NCBI RefSeq assembly: GCF_022637555.1
Contig: NZ_CP093342.1
Coordinates: 1,612,001 to 1,676,000 of the forward strand
From: Microbacterium sp. H1-D42
GTDB lineage: Bacteria; Actinomycetota; Actinomycetes; Actinomycetales; Microbacteriaceae
Direction of reading: 5' to 3'
DNA: 64,000 nt
Shown: in pieces, positions 29,990-39,296 of the stretch
Position numbering within the stretch: the stretch's first letter is position 1
How the letters are laid out: each line of letters begins with the position of its first letter
The notes under the pieces: generated by a model
Database searches by the model: none
What the model was told of the DNA's origin: nothing
The model's input: only the letters and a program-made list of their open reading frames with translations
Made by a program: the position numbers and the translations under genes

Positions 29990-32560
29990 TCAGTCGTCGG
30001 CGTCGCGGGACTGCGCTGCGAGCGCGCGCTCGACGTCGGCGAGGTTCTCGTGCACCAGGCGGCGCAGCGCGGGTGCTGCATCCTGGTGTTGCGAGAGCCA
30101 GCTGCGGGTGGCATCGCGCAGCTCGACGTTGGCCAGCGAGCGCGGGTACAGGCCCACGATCAGGTAGTCGGCGATCTGGTAGGTGCGCCCTTCCCAGATC
30201 GGCAGCAGCATGTCGAAGTACGGCTGGATGAACTCACCGAGCACGTCGACGCCAGACGGATGCACGAAGCCGGCCGCCGTGGAGCGGACGATCGTGTTCG
30301 GCTGATCGCTGTGGTCGATCAGCGAGGCCCACGCGGCTGCCTTCGCGGCGGCAGTCGGCAGGGCGGCGCGTGCCTGTGCGGCGAGCTCGGCGTCCTTCGA
30401 GGTGTTGGCCGCAGCGAGCGCTGCGTCGATGGTCAGCGCGTCCGTCGCGCCGGCGGCCGCGAGGCCGATCAGCAGCTGCCAGGACAGGTCGGCGTCGATC
30501 TCGAGACCAGAGAGCACGTCCTCGCCGGACCGCAGGCGGCCGATGATGCCGGCGTGCTCGCTGGTCGTGATCGAGTTCGCGAACGCCATCACCAACTGCA
30601 GCTGGCTGTCGCTGCCAGAATCGGCCTGCTGGGCGAGCGCCCACAGTCCGTCGGCGATCTTCTCGCGTGCGGCGTCGCGAGTGCTCGGGGTGACGTAGAC
30701 GTTCGCCGCGAGCTGCAGCTGCCCGAGGGTGGTGCGCACGGTGGTCGACTCGGTCTCATGGCCGATGTTGCCGAGCACCAGATCGATGTAGTCGCTCGCA
30801 GCGGTCTCGGCGTCGCGGGTCTGGTCCCAGGCCGCTCCCCATACCAGCGAGCGTGCCAGCGGGTCACTGATGTCGGAGAGATGCTCGATCGCCGTCGCCA
30901 GGGACTGCTCGTCGAGACGGATCTTCGCGTACGCCAGGTCGTTGTCGTTCAGCAGCACCATGGCGGGCCGCTGACGGCCCTGCAGCTCGGGGATCTCGGT
31001 GCGGTCGCCGTCGATGTCGACCTCGACGTAGTGCGTGCGCACGAGTGCGTCGCCCTCGAGGTCGTAGAAGCCGATGCCAAGGCGGTGCGGACGGATCGTC
31101 GGGTAGTCCGCGGGGGCGGTCTGCGTCACCGCGAACCTGGTGATCGTGCCTGCGGCGTCTTCGGCGATCACGGGGCTGAGTGTGTTCACACCGGCCGTCT
31201 CGAGCCACTTCTTCGCCCAGGTGTGCAGGTCGCGGCCGCTGGTGGCCTCGAGCTCGACGAGCAGGTCGCTCAGCTCGGTGTTGCCCCAGGAGTGCTTCTG
31301 GAAGTACTGCGACACTCCGGCGAAGAACTCGTCGATGCCCACCCAAGCGGTGAGCTGCTTGAGCACAGAGCCGCCCTTGGCGTAGGTGATGCCGTCGAAG
31401 TTGACCAGCACGTCCTGCAGGTCGTTGATCTCGGCGACGATCGGGTGCGTCGAGGGGAGCTGATCCTGGCGGTACGCCCAGGTCTTCTCCATCGCGTTGA
31501 ACGTGGTCCAGGCGTGGGTCCACTCGGTGGCCTCAGCGGTGGCGATCGTGGATGCCCACTCGGCGAACGACTCGTTCAGCCACAGGTCGTTCCACCACTT
31601 CATGGTGACGAGATCGCCGAACCACATGTGCGCCAGCTCGTGCAGGATCGTCACGACGCGACGCTCCTTCACAGCATCCGTCACCTTGCTGCGGAACACA
31701 TACGTCTCGGTGAAGGTCACCGCTCCGGCGTTCTCCATGGCGCCTGCGTTGAACTCCGGCACGAACAGCTGGTCGTACTTCTCGAACGGGTAGGCCACGC
31801 CGAACTTCGACTCGAAGTACTCGAAGCCCTGGCGGGTCTTGTCGAAGATGTAGTCGGCGTCGAGGTGCTGCCAGAGGCTCTTGCGACCGTACACACCGAG
31901 GGGGATGACCTTGCCGGACGAGCTGGTGAGCTCAGAGAACGTGGCCTCGTACGGACCCGCGACGAGCGCGGTGATGTACGACGAGATCCGCGGGGTGGGC
32001 TCGAAGCCCCAGGTCGCCACCTGCTGGCTCCCGGAGTCCGTCGAGGGGTCGTGCACGATCGGCTCGGGAGTGGGCGAGTTCGACACGACCTTCCACGCCG
32101 CGGGCGCGGTGACGGTGAACTGGAACGTCGCCTTCAGATCTGGCTGCTCGAACACCGCGAACACGCGACGCGAGTCAGGAACCTCGAACTGCGAGTAGAG
32201 GTAGACCTCGTCATCGACGGGGTCGACGAAGCGGTGCAGACCCTCGCCGGTGTTGGTGTACAGGCAGTCCGCGTCGACGATCAGCACGTTCTCGGCCTGC
32301 AGACCGCCGAGTGTGATGCGGGAGTCCGCGAATACTTCGCTCGGGTCGATCTGTTCACCGTTGAGGGTGATCTCGCGGACCTCCTTCGCGATCAGATCGA
32401 TGAAGGTGAAGCTTCCGGGCGTCGCGGTGAAGCGCACGACGCTGCGTGACCCGAACACCTCCGCGCCCTTGGTGAGGTCGAGTGAGACCTCATAGGACTG
32501 CGTGTCGATGACGGCACGGCGCTCCTGCGCTTCGGTACGAGTGAGGTTTTCTCCAGGCAC
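29990..32560 (-). CDS. pepN: Aminopeptidase N (M1 family)
   Basis: Zinc metallo-aminopeptidase of 856 residues that removes N-terminal residues from peptides. Key motifs are the exopeptidase loop GAMEN (in FNAGAMENAGAVTF), zinc-binding HELAH with the distal Glu in NESFAEWAS, and the C-terminal ERAP1-like helical domain. The start is GTG at 32560 (product begins MPGENLTRTEAQ), supported by GGGAGA eight bases upstream; an ORF extension to 32629 lacks support. Cytoplasmic, no signal peptide. Divergent from the ferrochelatase gene. Confidence 0.95.
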   Translation of the reverse strand: MPGENLTRTEAQERRAVIDTQSYEVSLDLTKGAEVFGSRSVVRFTATPGSFTFIDLIAKEVREITLNGEQIDPSEVFADSRITLGGLQAENVLIVDADCLYTNTGEGLHRFVDPVDDEVYLYSQFEVPDSRRVFAVFEQPDLKATFQFTVTAPAAWKVVSNSPTPEPIVHDPSTDSGSQQVATWGFEPTPRISSYITALVAGPYEATFSELTSSSGKVIPLGVYGRKSLWQHLDADYIFDKTRQGFEYFESKFGVAYPFEKYDQLFVPEFNAGAMENAGAVTFTETYVFRSKVTDAVKERRVVTILHELAHMWFGDLVTMKWWNDLWLNESFAEWASTIATAEATEWTHAWTTFNAMEKTWAYRQDQLPSTHPIVAEINDLQDVLVNFDGITYAKGGSVLKQLTAWVGIDEFFAGVSQYFQKHSWGNTELSDLLVELEATSGRDLHTWAKKWLETAGVNTLSPVIAEDAAGTITRFAVTQTAPADYPTIRPHRLGIGFYDLEGDALVRTHYVEVDIDGDRTEIPELQGRQRPAMVLLNDNDLAYAKIRLDEQSLATAIEHLSDISDPLARSLVWGAAWDQTRDAETAASDYIDLVLGNIGHETESTTVRTTLGQLQLAANVYVTPSTRDAAREKIADGLWALAQQADSGSDSQLQLVMAFANSITTSEHAGIIGRLRSGEDVLSGLEIDADLSWQLLIGLAAAGATDALTIDAALAAANTSKDAELAAQARAALPTAAAKAAAWASLIDHSDQPNTIVRSTAAGFVHPSGVDVLGEFIQPYFDMLLPIWEGRTYQIADYLIVGLYPRSLANVELRDATRSWLSQHQDAAPALRRLVHENLADVERALAAQSRDADD

Positions 32561-32715
32561 AGCTGATTTCTCCCATTGGTGGAGGGGATGTCGGCGTGCG
32601 TCGACGCGGCTGGCGCCGACGGCAACCATGACAGCCTACGCCAGGCGCGCATGAGCGCGAACGACGCGGCGCCATTTCAGATGTCTTGCGCCGGTTCATA
32701 GGAGCAGGTGGGAGC

Positions 32716-33909
32716 ATGGCGGCCGTGACTCCCACAGAATCGGATGCCGTCCCTCATGCGTCCCCGGCTGCGGCCGCAGGCGCCAAGCACATCGAACAAC
32801 CCGTCGCCTACGACGCGATCCTGCTGGCCGGATTCGGCGGCCCGGAGGGACAGGATGATGTCATCCCGTTCCTGCGCAACGTGACGCGCGGACGAGGCAT
32901 CCCCGACGACCGGCTCGAAGCGGTCGCACACCACTACCGGGCCTTCGGCGGCATCAGCCCGATCAACGCGCAGAACCGAGCACTGAAGGCAGCGCTCGAG
33001 GCCGAGTTCGCCGCGCGCTCGATCGACCTGCCCGTCTACTGGGGCAACCGCAACTGGGCGCCGTACCTCGAAGAGGCCGTCGCCGAGGCGGCAGGCAATG
33101 ACCACACCAGGTTGCTGGCCTTCGCGACGAGCGCCTACAGCTCGTTCTCGAGCTGTAGGCAGTATCGCGAGGACTTCTCCCGGATCCTGGACGGCACCGA
33201 GTACGACGGTGTCGTCACGATCGACAAGATCCGGCCGTTCTTCGACCACCCCGGTTTCGTGCAGGCATTCGTCGAGGGCGTCGACGACGCCGTGCGCGAG
33301 CGGCTCGATGCGGACGTGTCGGCGGATGCCATCACCGTGCTGTTCTCCACCCACAGCATCCCGATCGACGACGCGAAGCGCTCAGGACCGCGCGATGTCG
33401 ACTGGGGTGACGGCGGGGCGTACGCCGCGCAGCACGAGGCCGTCGCCGCATGGGTGATGGATCAGGTCGCGCGGTTGACGCCGAGCGCGGCGGATGTGCC
33501 GTGGGAGCTCGTCTACCAGTCCCGTTCAGGGCCGCCGTCGCAGCCCTGGCTCGAACCGGATGTCTGCGATGTGATCAGCGAGCTGCCGGCACGTGGTCGG
33601 CAGGCAGTCATCGTGGTCCCGCTCGGATTCATGAGTGACCACATGGAGGTGCTCTGGGACCTGGACACCGAGGCGAAGGAAGCCGCCGACGAGGCCGGGC
33701 TGCTGTTCGCCCGCACGCCGACACCTGGCGTGTCGGCGGCGTTCGTCGCCGGCATCGTGGACCTCGTCCAGGAGCGCTTGGAGGGGCGCCCGGCATCCGA
33801 CCGCGCACACGTCACCGCGCTGGGGCCGGCTTTCGACGTCTGCCGTCCTGGTTGCTGCGAGAACGTGCGCGCAGGGTTCAAGCCGGCCGCCGCCGGACTC
33901 GCTCCCTGA
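32716..33909 (+). CDS. hemH: Ferrochelatase (coproporphyrin ferrochelatase type)
   Basis: Inserts Fe2+ into a porphyrin; in actinobacteria the substrate is coproporphyrin III, and the enzyme is also called CpfC. Length 397 with a variable Ala-rich N-terminal tail of about 30 residues, then LLAGFGGPEGQDDVIPFL. The active-site His lies in FSTHSIPIDD. It has a Cys in SSFSSCRQYRED and a Cys-rich C-terminus CRPGCCEN, the pattern of the [2Fe-2S]-binding ferrochelatases of mycobacteria. The ATG is preceded by gtggga. Confidence 0.94.
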   Translation: MAAVTPTESDAVPHASPAAAAGAKHIEQPVAYDAILLAGFGGPEGQDDVIPFLRNVTRGRGIPDDRLEAVAHHYRAFGGISPINAQNRALKAALEAEFAARSIDLPVYWGNRNWAPYLEEAVAEAAGNDHTRLLAFATSAYSSFSSCRQYREDFSRILDGTEYDGVVTIDKIRPFFDHPGFVQAFVEGVDDAVRERLDADVSADAITVLFSTHSIPIDDAKRSGPRDVDWGDGGAYAAQHEAVAAWVMDQVARLTPSAADVPWELVYQSRSGPPSQPWLEPDVCDVISELPARGRQAVIVVPLGFMSDHMEVLWDLDTEAKEAADEAGLLFARTPTPGVSAAFVAGIVDLVQERLEGRPASDRAHVTALGPAFDVCRPGCCENVRAGFKPAAAGLAP

Positions 33910-33948
33910 CCCGTCGTCCGGCGCGTCTGCGCGAATAGGATGGGTGCC

Positions 33949-34464
33949 ATGCGCATCCACATCGCCACCGACCATGCAGGCCTCGACTTCTCCACGCGCC
34001 TGCAGGAGCATCTGCGCGGAGCAGGGCATGAAGTGATCGACCACGGTCCCGTCGAGTACGACGCGCTGGACGACTACCCCGCCTTCTGCATCCGCGCCGC
34101 TCAGGGAGTGATCGCGGATCAGACGGCGGGCGTCGAGGCACTCGGCGTCGTGTTCGGCGGCTCTGGCAACGGCGAGCAGATCGCGGCCAACAAGGTCGAC
34201 GGCATCCGCGCGGCGCTGGTGTGGAACCTGTCCACGGCAGAACTCGCTCGCGAGCACAATGACGCCAACGTGATCTCGATCGGCGCACGCCAGCACTCGT
34301 TCGAAGAGGTCACGAGCTTCATCGACCAATTCATCGCGACGCCTTTCAGCGATGAGGAGCGACACGTGCGGCGGATCCGACAGATCGCCGACTTCGAGAA
34401 GGACGGGTCGCTGCTTCCCGACCCGCGTCTGGGAGAGGCCGGCTCCGCCGACGGGCGGGCCTGA
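33949..34464 (+). CDS. rpiB: Ribose-5-phosphate isomerase B
   Basis: Interconverts ribose-5-phosphate and ribulose-5-phosphate in the pentose phosphate pathway. RpiB hallmarks: IATDHAGLDF near the N-terminus, VVFGGSGNGEQIAANK around the active site, and HNDANVISIGAR. This actinobacterial form has a Ser rather than a Cys at the GGSGNG position, as in mycobacteria. The ATG follows TAGGAT (33936-33941) by seven bases, so it is probably leaderless. Only one base separates it from the Nei glycosylase gene, the same pairing as Rv2465c-Rv2464c in M. tuberculosis. Length 171. Confidence 0.95.
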   Translation: MRIHIATDHAGLDFSTRLQEHLRGAGHEVIDHGPVEYDALDDYPAFCIRAAQGVIADQTAGVEALGVVFGGSGNGEQIAANKVDGIRAALVWNLSTAELAREHNDANVISIGARQHSFEEVTSFIDQFIATPFSDEERHVRRIRQIADFEKDGSLLPDPRLGEAGSADGRA

Positions 34465-34465
34465 C

Positions 34466-35497
34466 ATGCCCGAGGGGCATTCCGTCCACCGCATCGCACG
34501 GCAGTTCGCGCGCAACTTCGTGGATCACCCGGTATCGGCATCGAGCCCGCAGGGGCGGTTCGCCGAGGGCGCGGCCGTGCTCGACGGCAGAGAGATGCTG
34601 CAGGCGATGGCGGTCGGCAAGCAGATGTTCCTGGAGTTCGACGACGCCGTCTGGCTGCGCGTGCACCTCGGTCTCTACGGGGCGTGGGACTTCGCGGGCG
34701 AGATCGTCGCCGACGCCACGATCGCCTCGGCCAACGGCCGGATGGGACAGACGAATCAGCGCGGCACCGACCTCGAAGCCGGCACCGATCTCGCCGCCGG
34801 CGAGTCCGGCGAGGCGATCTTCGACGACGCGGGGGAGAACTCGCTGCGCTCCATCGGAGCGCCGCGCAAGGCCCGCGTGCACGTGCGGATGTCCGAGCAG
34901 ACCAAGGGGCTGGCGGACGACGGCGATGAGTGGCCCCCGCCGGTCATCGGCCAGGTGCGCCTGCGTCTGCTCAGCGAGACCACCTGCGCCGACCTGCGCG
35001 GACCGACTGCGTGCGCGCTGCAGAACACCGAGGAGATGCTCGCGACCGTGGCGAAACTCGGCCCGGACCCCCTCGTCGGGGACCCCGCCGAGGGTGAGGA
35101 GCGCTTCGTGCGCACCGTGCGTCGCAAGCCGACTCCGATCGCCCTGCTGCTGATGGATCAGGCCGTCGTCAGCGGGATCGGCAACGTCTATCGGGCGGAG
35201 ATGCTGTTCCGCGCGCGCCTCGAGCCGCATACGCCCGGGCGTGATGTTCCCGAAGAACTCGTGCGCGAGCTGTGGCGCGACTGGGTGCGTCTGCTGTCGA
35301 TCGGCGTCGAGACCGGCCAGATGATGACGATGGACGGACTCACCGGCGACGACTACCGCGCAGCGATGGCGAGCCGCGACGACAGGCACTGGGTCTACCA
35401 CCGCGCCGGGCTGCCGTGCCGGGTGTGCGGCACCGAGATCGCCCTCGAGGAGATCGGCGCGCGCAAGCTGTACTGGTGCCCCTCCTGCCAGCGCTGA
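34466..35497 (+). CDS. Fpg/Nei family DNA glycosylase (Nei1-like)
   Basis: Base-excision repair glycosylase/AP lyase removing oxidised bases. The mature N-terminus would be Pro2-Glu3 (MPEGHSVHRI), the catalytic Schiff-base Pro and Glu. It has the helix-two-turn-helix segment VVSGIGNVYRAEMLFRA and a C-terminal zinc finger, CRVCGTEI...WCPSCQ. At 343 residues it is longer than the roughly 270 of Nei1, because of an acidic, low-complexity insertion at about residues 92-130. It follows rpiB after one base and is surely co-transcribed with it. Confidence 0.93.
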   Translation: MPEGHSVHRIARQFARNFVDHPVSASSPQGRFAEGAAVLDGREMLQAMAVGKQMFLEFDDAVWLRVHLGLYGAWDFAGEIVADATIASANGRMGQTNQRGTDLEAGTDLAAGESGEAIFDDAGENSLRSIGAPRKARVHVRMSEQTKGLADDGDEWPPPVIGQVRLRLLSETTCADLRGPTACALQNTEEMLATVAKLGPDPLVGDPAEGEERFVRTVRRKPTPIALLLMDQAVVSGIGNVYRAEMLFRARLEPHTPGRDVPEELVRELWRDWVRLLSIGVETGQMMTMDGLTGDDYRAAMASRDDRHWVYHRAGLPCRVCGTEIALEEIGARKLYWCPSCQR

Positions 35498-35556
35498 CAC
35501 GCCTCTGATCTGGGCGAATCCCCGTTCGCTGCCGGAACCTGACCGCTTGCTGTGAA

Positions 35557-35562
35557 TAGGAT
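35557..35562 (+). promoter_or_regulatory. Candidate -10 of the alanine symporter gene
   Basis: TAGGAT 37 bases before the ATG, giving a leader of about 30 bases with the ribosome-binding site AGGAG. This gene is leadered, unlike many neighbours with the same hexamer. Confidence 0.5.
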
Positions 35563-35599
35563 GGCGGGGTCCGTCCGCAACGAAGCGTCAGGAGAACTC

Positions 35600-37072
35600 A
35601 TGGATTTGACGGCCGTCGAAGGCTTCCTCAATTGGCTCAGTGGCATTGTCTGGGGGCCGTTCCTGCTCATCCCGCTGCTGCTCGGCACCGGGCTCTACCT
35701 CACGATCCGACTCGGTGGAATCCAGTTCCTGCGCCTCGGCGCAGCCCTCCGTCTCGGACTGTTCACCCGCAAGGACCCGGGTTCTGACGGCGACATCTCG
35801 CAGTTCCAGGCGCTGACCACGGCGCTTGCAGCCACGGTCGGCACCGGGAACATCGTCGGTGTCGCCACCGCCATCGGCATCGGCGGACCCGGCGCGCTGT
35901 TCTGGATGTGGATCACCGGGCTGCTCGGCATGGCATCCAAGTACTCCGAAGCGTTCCTGGGCGTGCGCTATCGCGTCACGGACTCCGCTGGCGAGAAGAA
36001 CGGCGGACCGCAGTACTACCTCGAACGCGGCATCCCGAACAAGTTCGGAAAGTTCCTCGCGATCTTCTTCGCCATCGCCGCCGTCATCGCCTGCTTCGGC
36101 ATCGGCAACATGACCCAGGGCAACTCGATCGCGTCGAACATGGAGAACAGCTTCAGTGTGCCGACGTGGGTGACAGGCATCGTGCTGACGGTGTTCGCGA
36201 TCACCGTGCTCGTCGGCGGCATCAAGTCGATCGGCCGTGTCACCGCCGGTCTCGTGCCGGTCATGATCATCTTCTACGTGCTCGGCGCGATCTACATCCT
36301 CATCGCCAACATCGGCGGCGTGCCGGCGGCGTTCGCCGAGATCTTCACCGATGCGTTCACCGGCACCAGCGCCGTGGGCGGATTCGCCGGGTCGGCGATC
36401 ATCATCGCCGTGCAGTACGGCGTCGCGCGCGGCATCTTCTCGAACGAGTCGGGCATGGGCTCGGCGGCCATCGCCGCCGCTGCGGCGAAGACCAGCCACC
36501 CGGTGCGTCAGGGGCTCGTGTCGATGACGCAGACCTTCATCGACACGATCATCGTCGTCACCTGCACAGGGCTCGTCATCATCACGACCGGCGTGTGGAA
36601 GATGACCGATCCCGAGACGGGTGAGCAGATCAGCCCGGCGCTGATGACCGGAGAGGCGTTCTCGCACGGGCTGCCGGGGGAGTGGGGTCACTACATCGTG
36701 ACCATAGGCCTCGTCCTGTTCGCCGGATCCACGATCCTCGGCTGGTCGTACTACGGCGAGCGCAGCATCGAGCGCCTGCTCGGCCGGCGGGCGGTGATGC
36801 CGTTCCGCATCGTCTTCTCGCTGGTCGTCTTCATCGGATGCACAGTGCAGCTCGGCGTGGTGTGGGCATTCTCGGACGTGATGAACGGCCTCATGGCGCT
36901 GCCGAACCTCATCGGTCTGCTCGTGTTGTCGGGTCTCGTCGCCCGAGAGACGAAGAAGTACCTCGACAACGACCCGAAACTGCTTGCGACACCAGAGCAG
37001 GTCGACGCATTCATGGCCGGGGACAAGGCCTTCGAGAGCTGGAAGACGCAGGCGATCCCGGTCGTCAAGTAA
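35600..37072 (+). CDS. Alanine/glycine:cation symporter (AGCS family)
   Basis: Sodium-coupled alanine or glycine uptake carrier, 490 residues with about ten or eleven transmembrane helices. Family motifs: GTGLYLTIRLGGIQF, QALTTALAATVGTGNIVGVATAI, and FSNESGMGSAAIAAAAA. The start at 35600 is chosen for its AGGAG site and because the hydrophobic N-terminus begins right after; an in-frame extension upstream overlaps the -10. Which amino acid is carried cannot be told. Confidence 0.93.
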   Translation: MDLTAVEGFLNWLSGIVWGPFLLIPLLLGTGLYLTIRLGGIQFLRLGAALRLGLFTRKDPGSDGDISQFQALTTALAATVGTGNIVGVATAIGIGGPGALFWMWITGLLGMASKYSEAFLGVRYRVTDSAGEKNGGPQYYLERGIPNKFGKFLAIFFAIAAVIACFGIGNMTQGNSIASNMENSFSVPTWVTGIVLTVFAITVLVGGIKSIGRVTAGLVPVMIIFYVLGAIYILIANIGGVPAAFAEIFTDAFTGTSAVGGFAGSAIIIAVQYGVARGIFSNESGMGSAAIAAAAAKTSHPVRQGLVSMTQTFIDTIIVVTCTGLVIITTGVWKMTDPETGEQISPALMTGEAFSHGLPGEWGHYIVTIGLVLFAGSTILGWSYYGERSIERLLGRRAVMPFRIVFSLVVFIGCTVQLGVVWAFSDVMNGLMALPNLIGLLVLSGLVARETKKYLDNDPKLLATPEQVDAFMAGDKAFESWKTQAIPVVK

Positions 37073-37116
37073 CCGCTCCGCGGCCCGCTCGGTCGGGTCG
37101 GTCTTAGGCTGGGATG

Positions 37117-37758
37117 GTGCGCCAGAACCCCAGCTTCGCGATGACCGACCCGACCGAGCTTCGCCGCGTGATCGAGCAGAATCCGTGGGCGACGCTCGTC
37201 AGCGACGCGACCGACGGTCTGGTCGCCTCGCACTACGTGGTCCTGCTCGACGACGAGCGTGACGACCTGACCGTCGTCGGCCACGTCGGCCGACCGGATG
37301 ATCTCGTGCACGACCTGGGTAACCGTGAGCTGCTGATCTCGTTCCAGGGCCCGCACGGCTACATCTCGCCTGGCTGGTACGGCGACGTCGCGGCTGTACC
37401 GACCTGGAACTATGTGTCGGTGCATCTGACCGGGGTTCCTGAGATCCTCTCAGCAGAGGAGAACCTGCGGGTGCTGGGGCGGATGGTCGACATCTTCGAG
37501 AATCGGATGCCGAGTCCTCGTGGCATGTGGACGCTGCCGAACGACGAGGCGTTCGTGCAGCGCATGGCGGCCGGGACCATCGGGTTCCGACTCACTCCGA
37601 CGAAGATCGTCGCCAAGCGCAAGCTCAGCCAGAACAAGCCGATCGACACCGTCGAAGACGTGCTCCTGGCGCTGGAGGGCAGTGGCGAGTACGCGAACGC
37701 CGAGCTGGCAGCAGAGATGCGCCGCGCGCACGAGGTGCGCAAGGAACGTCAGGCGTGA
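37117..37758 (+). CDS. PaiB-like FMN-binding negative transcriptional regulator family protein
   Basis: Flavin-binding split-barrel protein of the PaiB/FMN_bind_2 family, 213 residues. Characteristic stretches: GPHGYISPGWYGD, VPTWNYVSVHLTG, and KRKLSQNKP near the end. PaiB members lower expression of sporulation or protease genes in Bacillus; here the role is unknown and an oxidoreductase function is also possible. The GTG at 37117 follows TAGGCT (37105-37110) by six bases; an ATG three bases earlier is the alternative. Its stop overlaps the amidohydrolase GTG, so the two are coupled. Confidence 0.88.
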   Translation: MRQNPSFAMTDPTELRRVIEQNPWATLVSDATDGLVASHYVVLLDDERDDLTVVGHVGRPDDLVHDLGNRELLISFQGPHGYISPGWYGDVAAVPTWNYVSVHLTGVPEILSAEENLRVLGRMVDIFENRMPSPRGMWTLPNDEAFVQRMAAGTIGFRLTPTKIVAKRKLSQNKPIDTVEDVLLALEGSGEYANAELAAEMRRAHEVRKERQA

Positions 37759-39242
37759 CGGCCCGAGGCGACCACGTCGACTTCGTCCGTGGTGTGCGAC
37801 TGACCGGGCCCGCGGGCGTGCCGTTCGGCGAGGAGCCCGTCGACCTCGTCATCGAGAGCGGCCGGATCGCGGACATCGCCCCGACCGGCGTTCTGCCTGC
37901 TCGAGGCGTGGTGCTGCAGGGGGAGGGCGGCCGCGTGATCCCAGGCCTCTGGGATCATCACGTGCACACCGTGCAATGGGCGCTGAACGCCGAGCGCGTG
38001 CAGCTCGGCGAGGTGCACAGGGCCGCCGAGGCGGCCGCGCTGATGGCATCCTCGGCTGCCTTGCCGGACGGCCGCGTGATCGGCGTCGGCATGCGCGATG
38101 CGCTCTGGCCGGACGAGCCGGCGCTTGCGGCCCTCGACGCCGCCTGCGGCGACCGCCCGGCGTACGTCATCAACATGGATGTGCACAGCGTGTGGCTGAA
38201 CTCGGCGGCGTTCCGGCGCGAGGGCTTCGCGCCGACGGCCGACGGGGTGCTCCGCGAGGAGGACGCCTTCGAGATCTCGAGGCGGCTCAACACCGCAGAC
38301 GACACGATGGCGGATGCTGCCGTGCGCCGCGGCGGTGAGAGGGCGGCTGCGCGCGGCATCACCGGGATCGTCGATTTCGAGATGGCCTGGAACGCGGCAT
38401 CCTGGCAGCGGAGGTCGGATGCAGGCTTCGACGCGCACCGGGTGGAGTTCGCGTTCTACGCCGCGAACCTCGCGCGCGCGATCGATGAGGGCATGCGCAC
38501 GGGGGAGTCGCTGGCGGGAACCGCGGAGCTGGTGCGCGTCGGCGCCCTCAAGCTCATCACCGACGGATCACTCGGCACCCGCACCGCCGCCTGCTCGCAT
38601 GCGTACGGGGATGATCCGTCGAATTTCGGCGTCTTCACCATCGAACCCGACGAGCTGCGCGACTACCTCACCACCGCGACCGGAGCCGGGCTCGACGTGG
38701 CCGTGCACGCCATCGGAGATCGTGCCGTGGCATCCGCCCTCGACGCCTTCACCTACACGCAGGCTCGAGGCACGATCGAGCACGCCCAGCTGGTGCGTCA
38801 CGCCGATCTGGCGCGCTTCGCGCGGCTCGGCGTCGCGGCGAGCGTGCAGCCGGAGCACGCTGTCGACGACCGTGACCTGGTGGGCACTCTGTGGCAGCAC
38901 CAGCAGGCGATCAGCCACCCTGTCGAGTCGCTGCTCGCCGCCGGCATTCCGGTGCGGTTCGGATCGGATGCCCCTGTGGCGCCGCTCGATCCGTGGCTGA
39001 CGATCGCTGCGGCCGTGCACCGCACGGGGGATGATCGCGCGCCGTGGCACCCGGAGGAGCGCGTGTCGGTGGACGCGGCGCTGCGCGCCAGCAGTCATCG
39101 CGGCGGTACCGAGCTGGAACTCGGCGGCATCGCCGACCTCGTGCTGTGCGGCGCCGACCCGCTCACCGCCGGCCGCGAAGACCTGCGTCGGATGCCCGTC
39201 ACGGCCACTCTGCTCGGCGGGCGCCTCACACACCTCGCCTGA
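37755..39242 (+). CDS. YtcJ-like metal-dependent amidohydrolase
   Basis: Predicted hydrolase of the amidohydrolase_3/YtcJ group, 495 residues. Metal-binding His pair in PGLWDHHVHTVQ, further ligands in VAVHAIGDRA and RGTIEHAQL, and the catalytic Asp in RFGSDAPVAPLDP. YtcJ-type enzymes act on N-substituted formamides and related amides; the substrate here is unknown. The GTG start overlaps the PaiB-like stop (GTGA). The gene ends before a strong bidirectional terminator. Confidence 0.92.
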   Translation: MTARGDHVDFVRGVRLTGPAGVPFGEEPVDLVIESGRIADIAPTGVLPARGVVLQGEGGRVIPGLWDHHVHTVQWALNAERVQLGEVHRAAEAAALMASSAALPDGRVIGVGMRDALWPDEPALAALDAACGDRPAYVINMDVHSVWLNSAAFRREGFAPTADGVLREEDAFEISRRLNTADDTMADAAVRRGGERAAARGITGIVDFEMAWNAASWQRRSDAGFDAHRVEFAFYAANLARAIDEGMRTGESLAGTAELVRVGALKLITDGSLGTRTAACSHAYGDDPSNFGVFTIEPDELRDYLTTATGAGLDVAVHAIGDRAVASALDAFTYTQARGTIEHAQLVRHADLARFARLGVAASVQPEHAVDDRDLVGTLWQHQQAISHPVESLLAAGIPVRFGSDAPVAPLDPWLTIAAAVHRTGDDRAPWHPEERVSVDAALRASSHRGGTELELGGIADLVLCGADPLTAGREDLRRMPVTATLLGGRLTHLA

Positions 39243-39248
39243 GACGAC

Positions 39249-39280
39249 AGATGCCCGCACCCCGAGGGGTGCGGGCATCT
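39249..39280. terminator. Bidirectional terminator between amidohydrolase and dps
   Basis: 14-bp stem agatgcccgcaccc / gggtgcgggcatct (39249-39262 and 39267-39280) around a CGAG loop, 6 bases after the amidohydrolase stop and 16 bases beyond the dps stop. No long T-run. Confidence 0.8.
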
Positions 39281-39296
39281 CGACGTGCGGGCCGGA

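Noticed and set aside
28778..32449. Plus-strand open frame of 1223 codons opposite mscS and pepN
   Set aside because: Antisense shadow of pepN, mscS and the globin; composition is Arg/Asp/Val-rich with no family signal.
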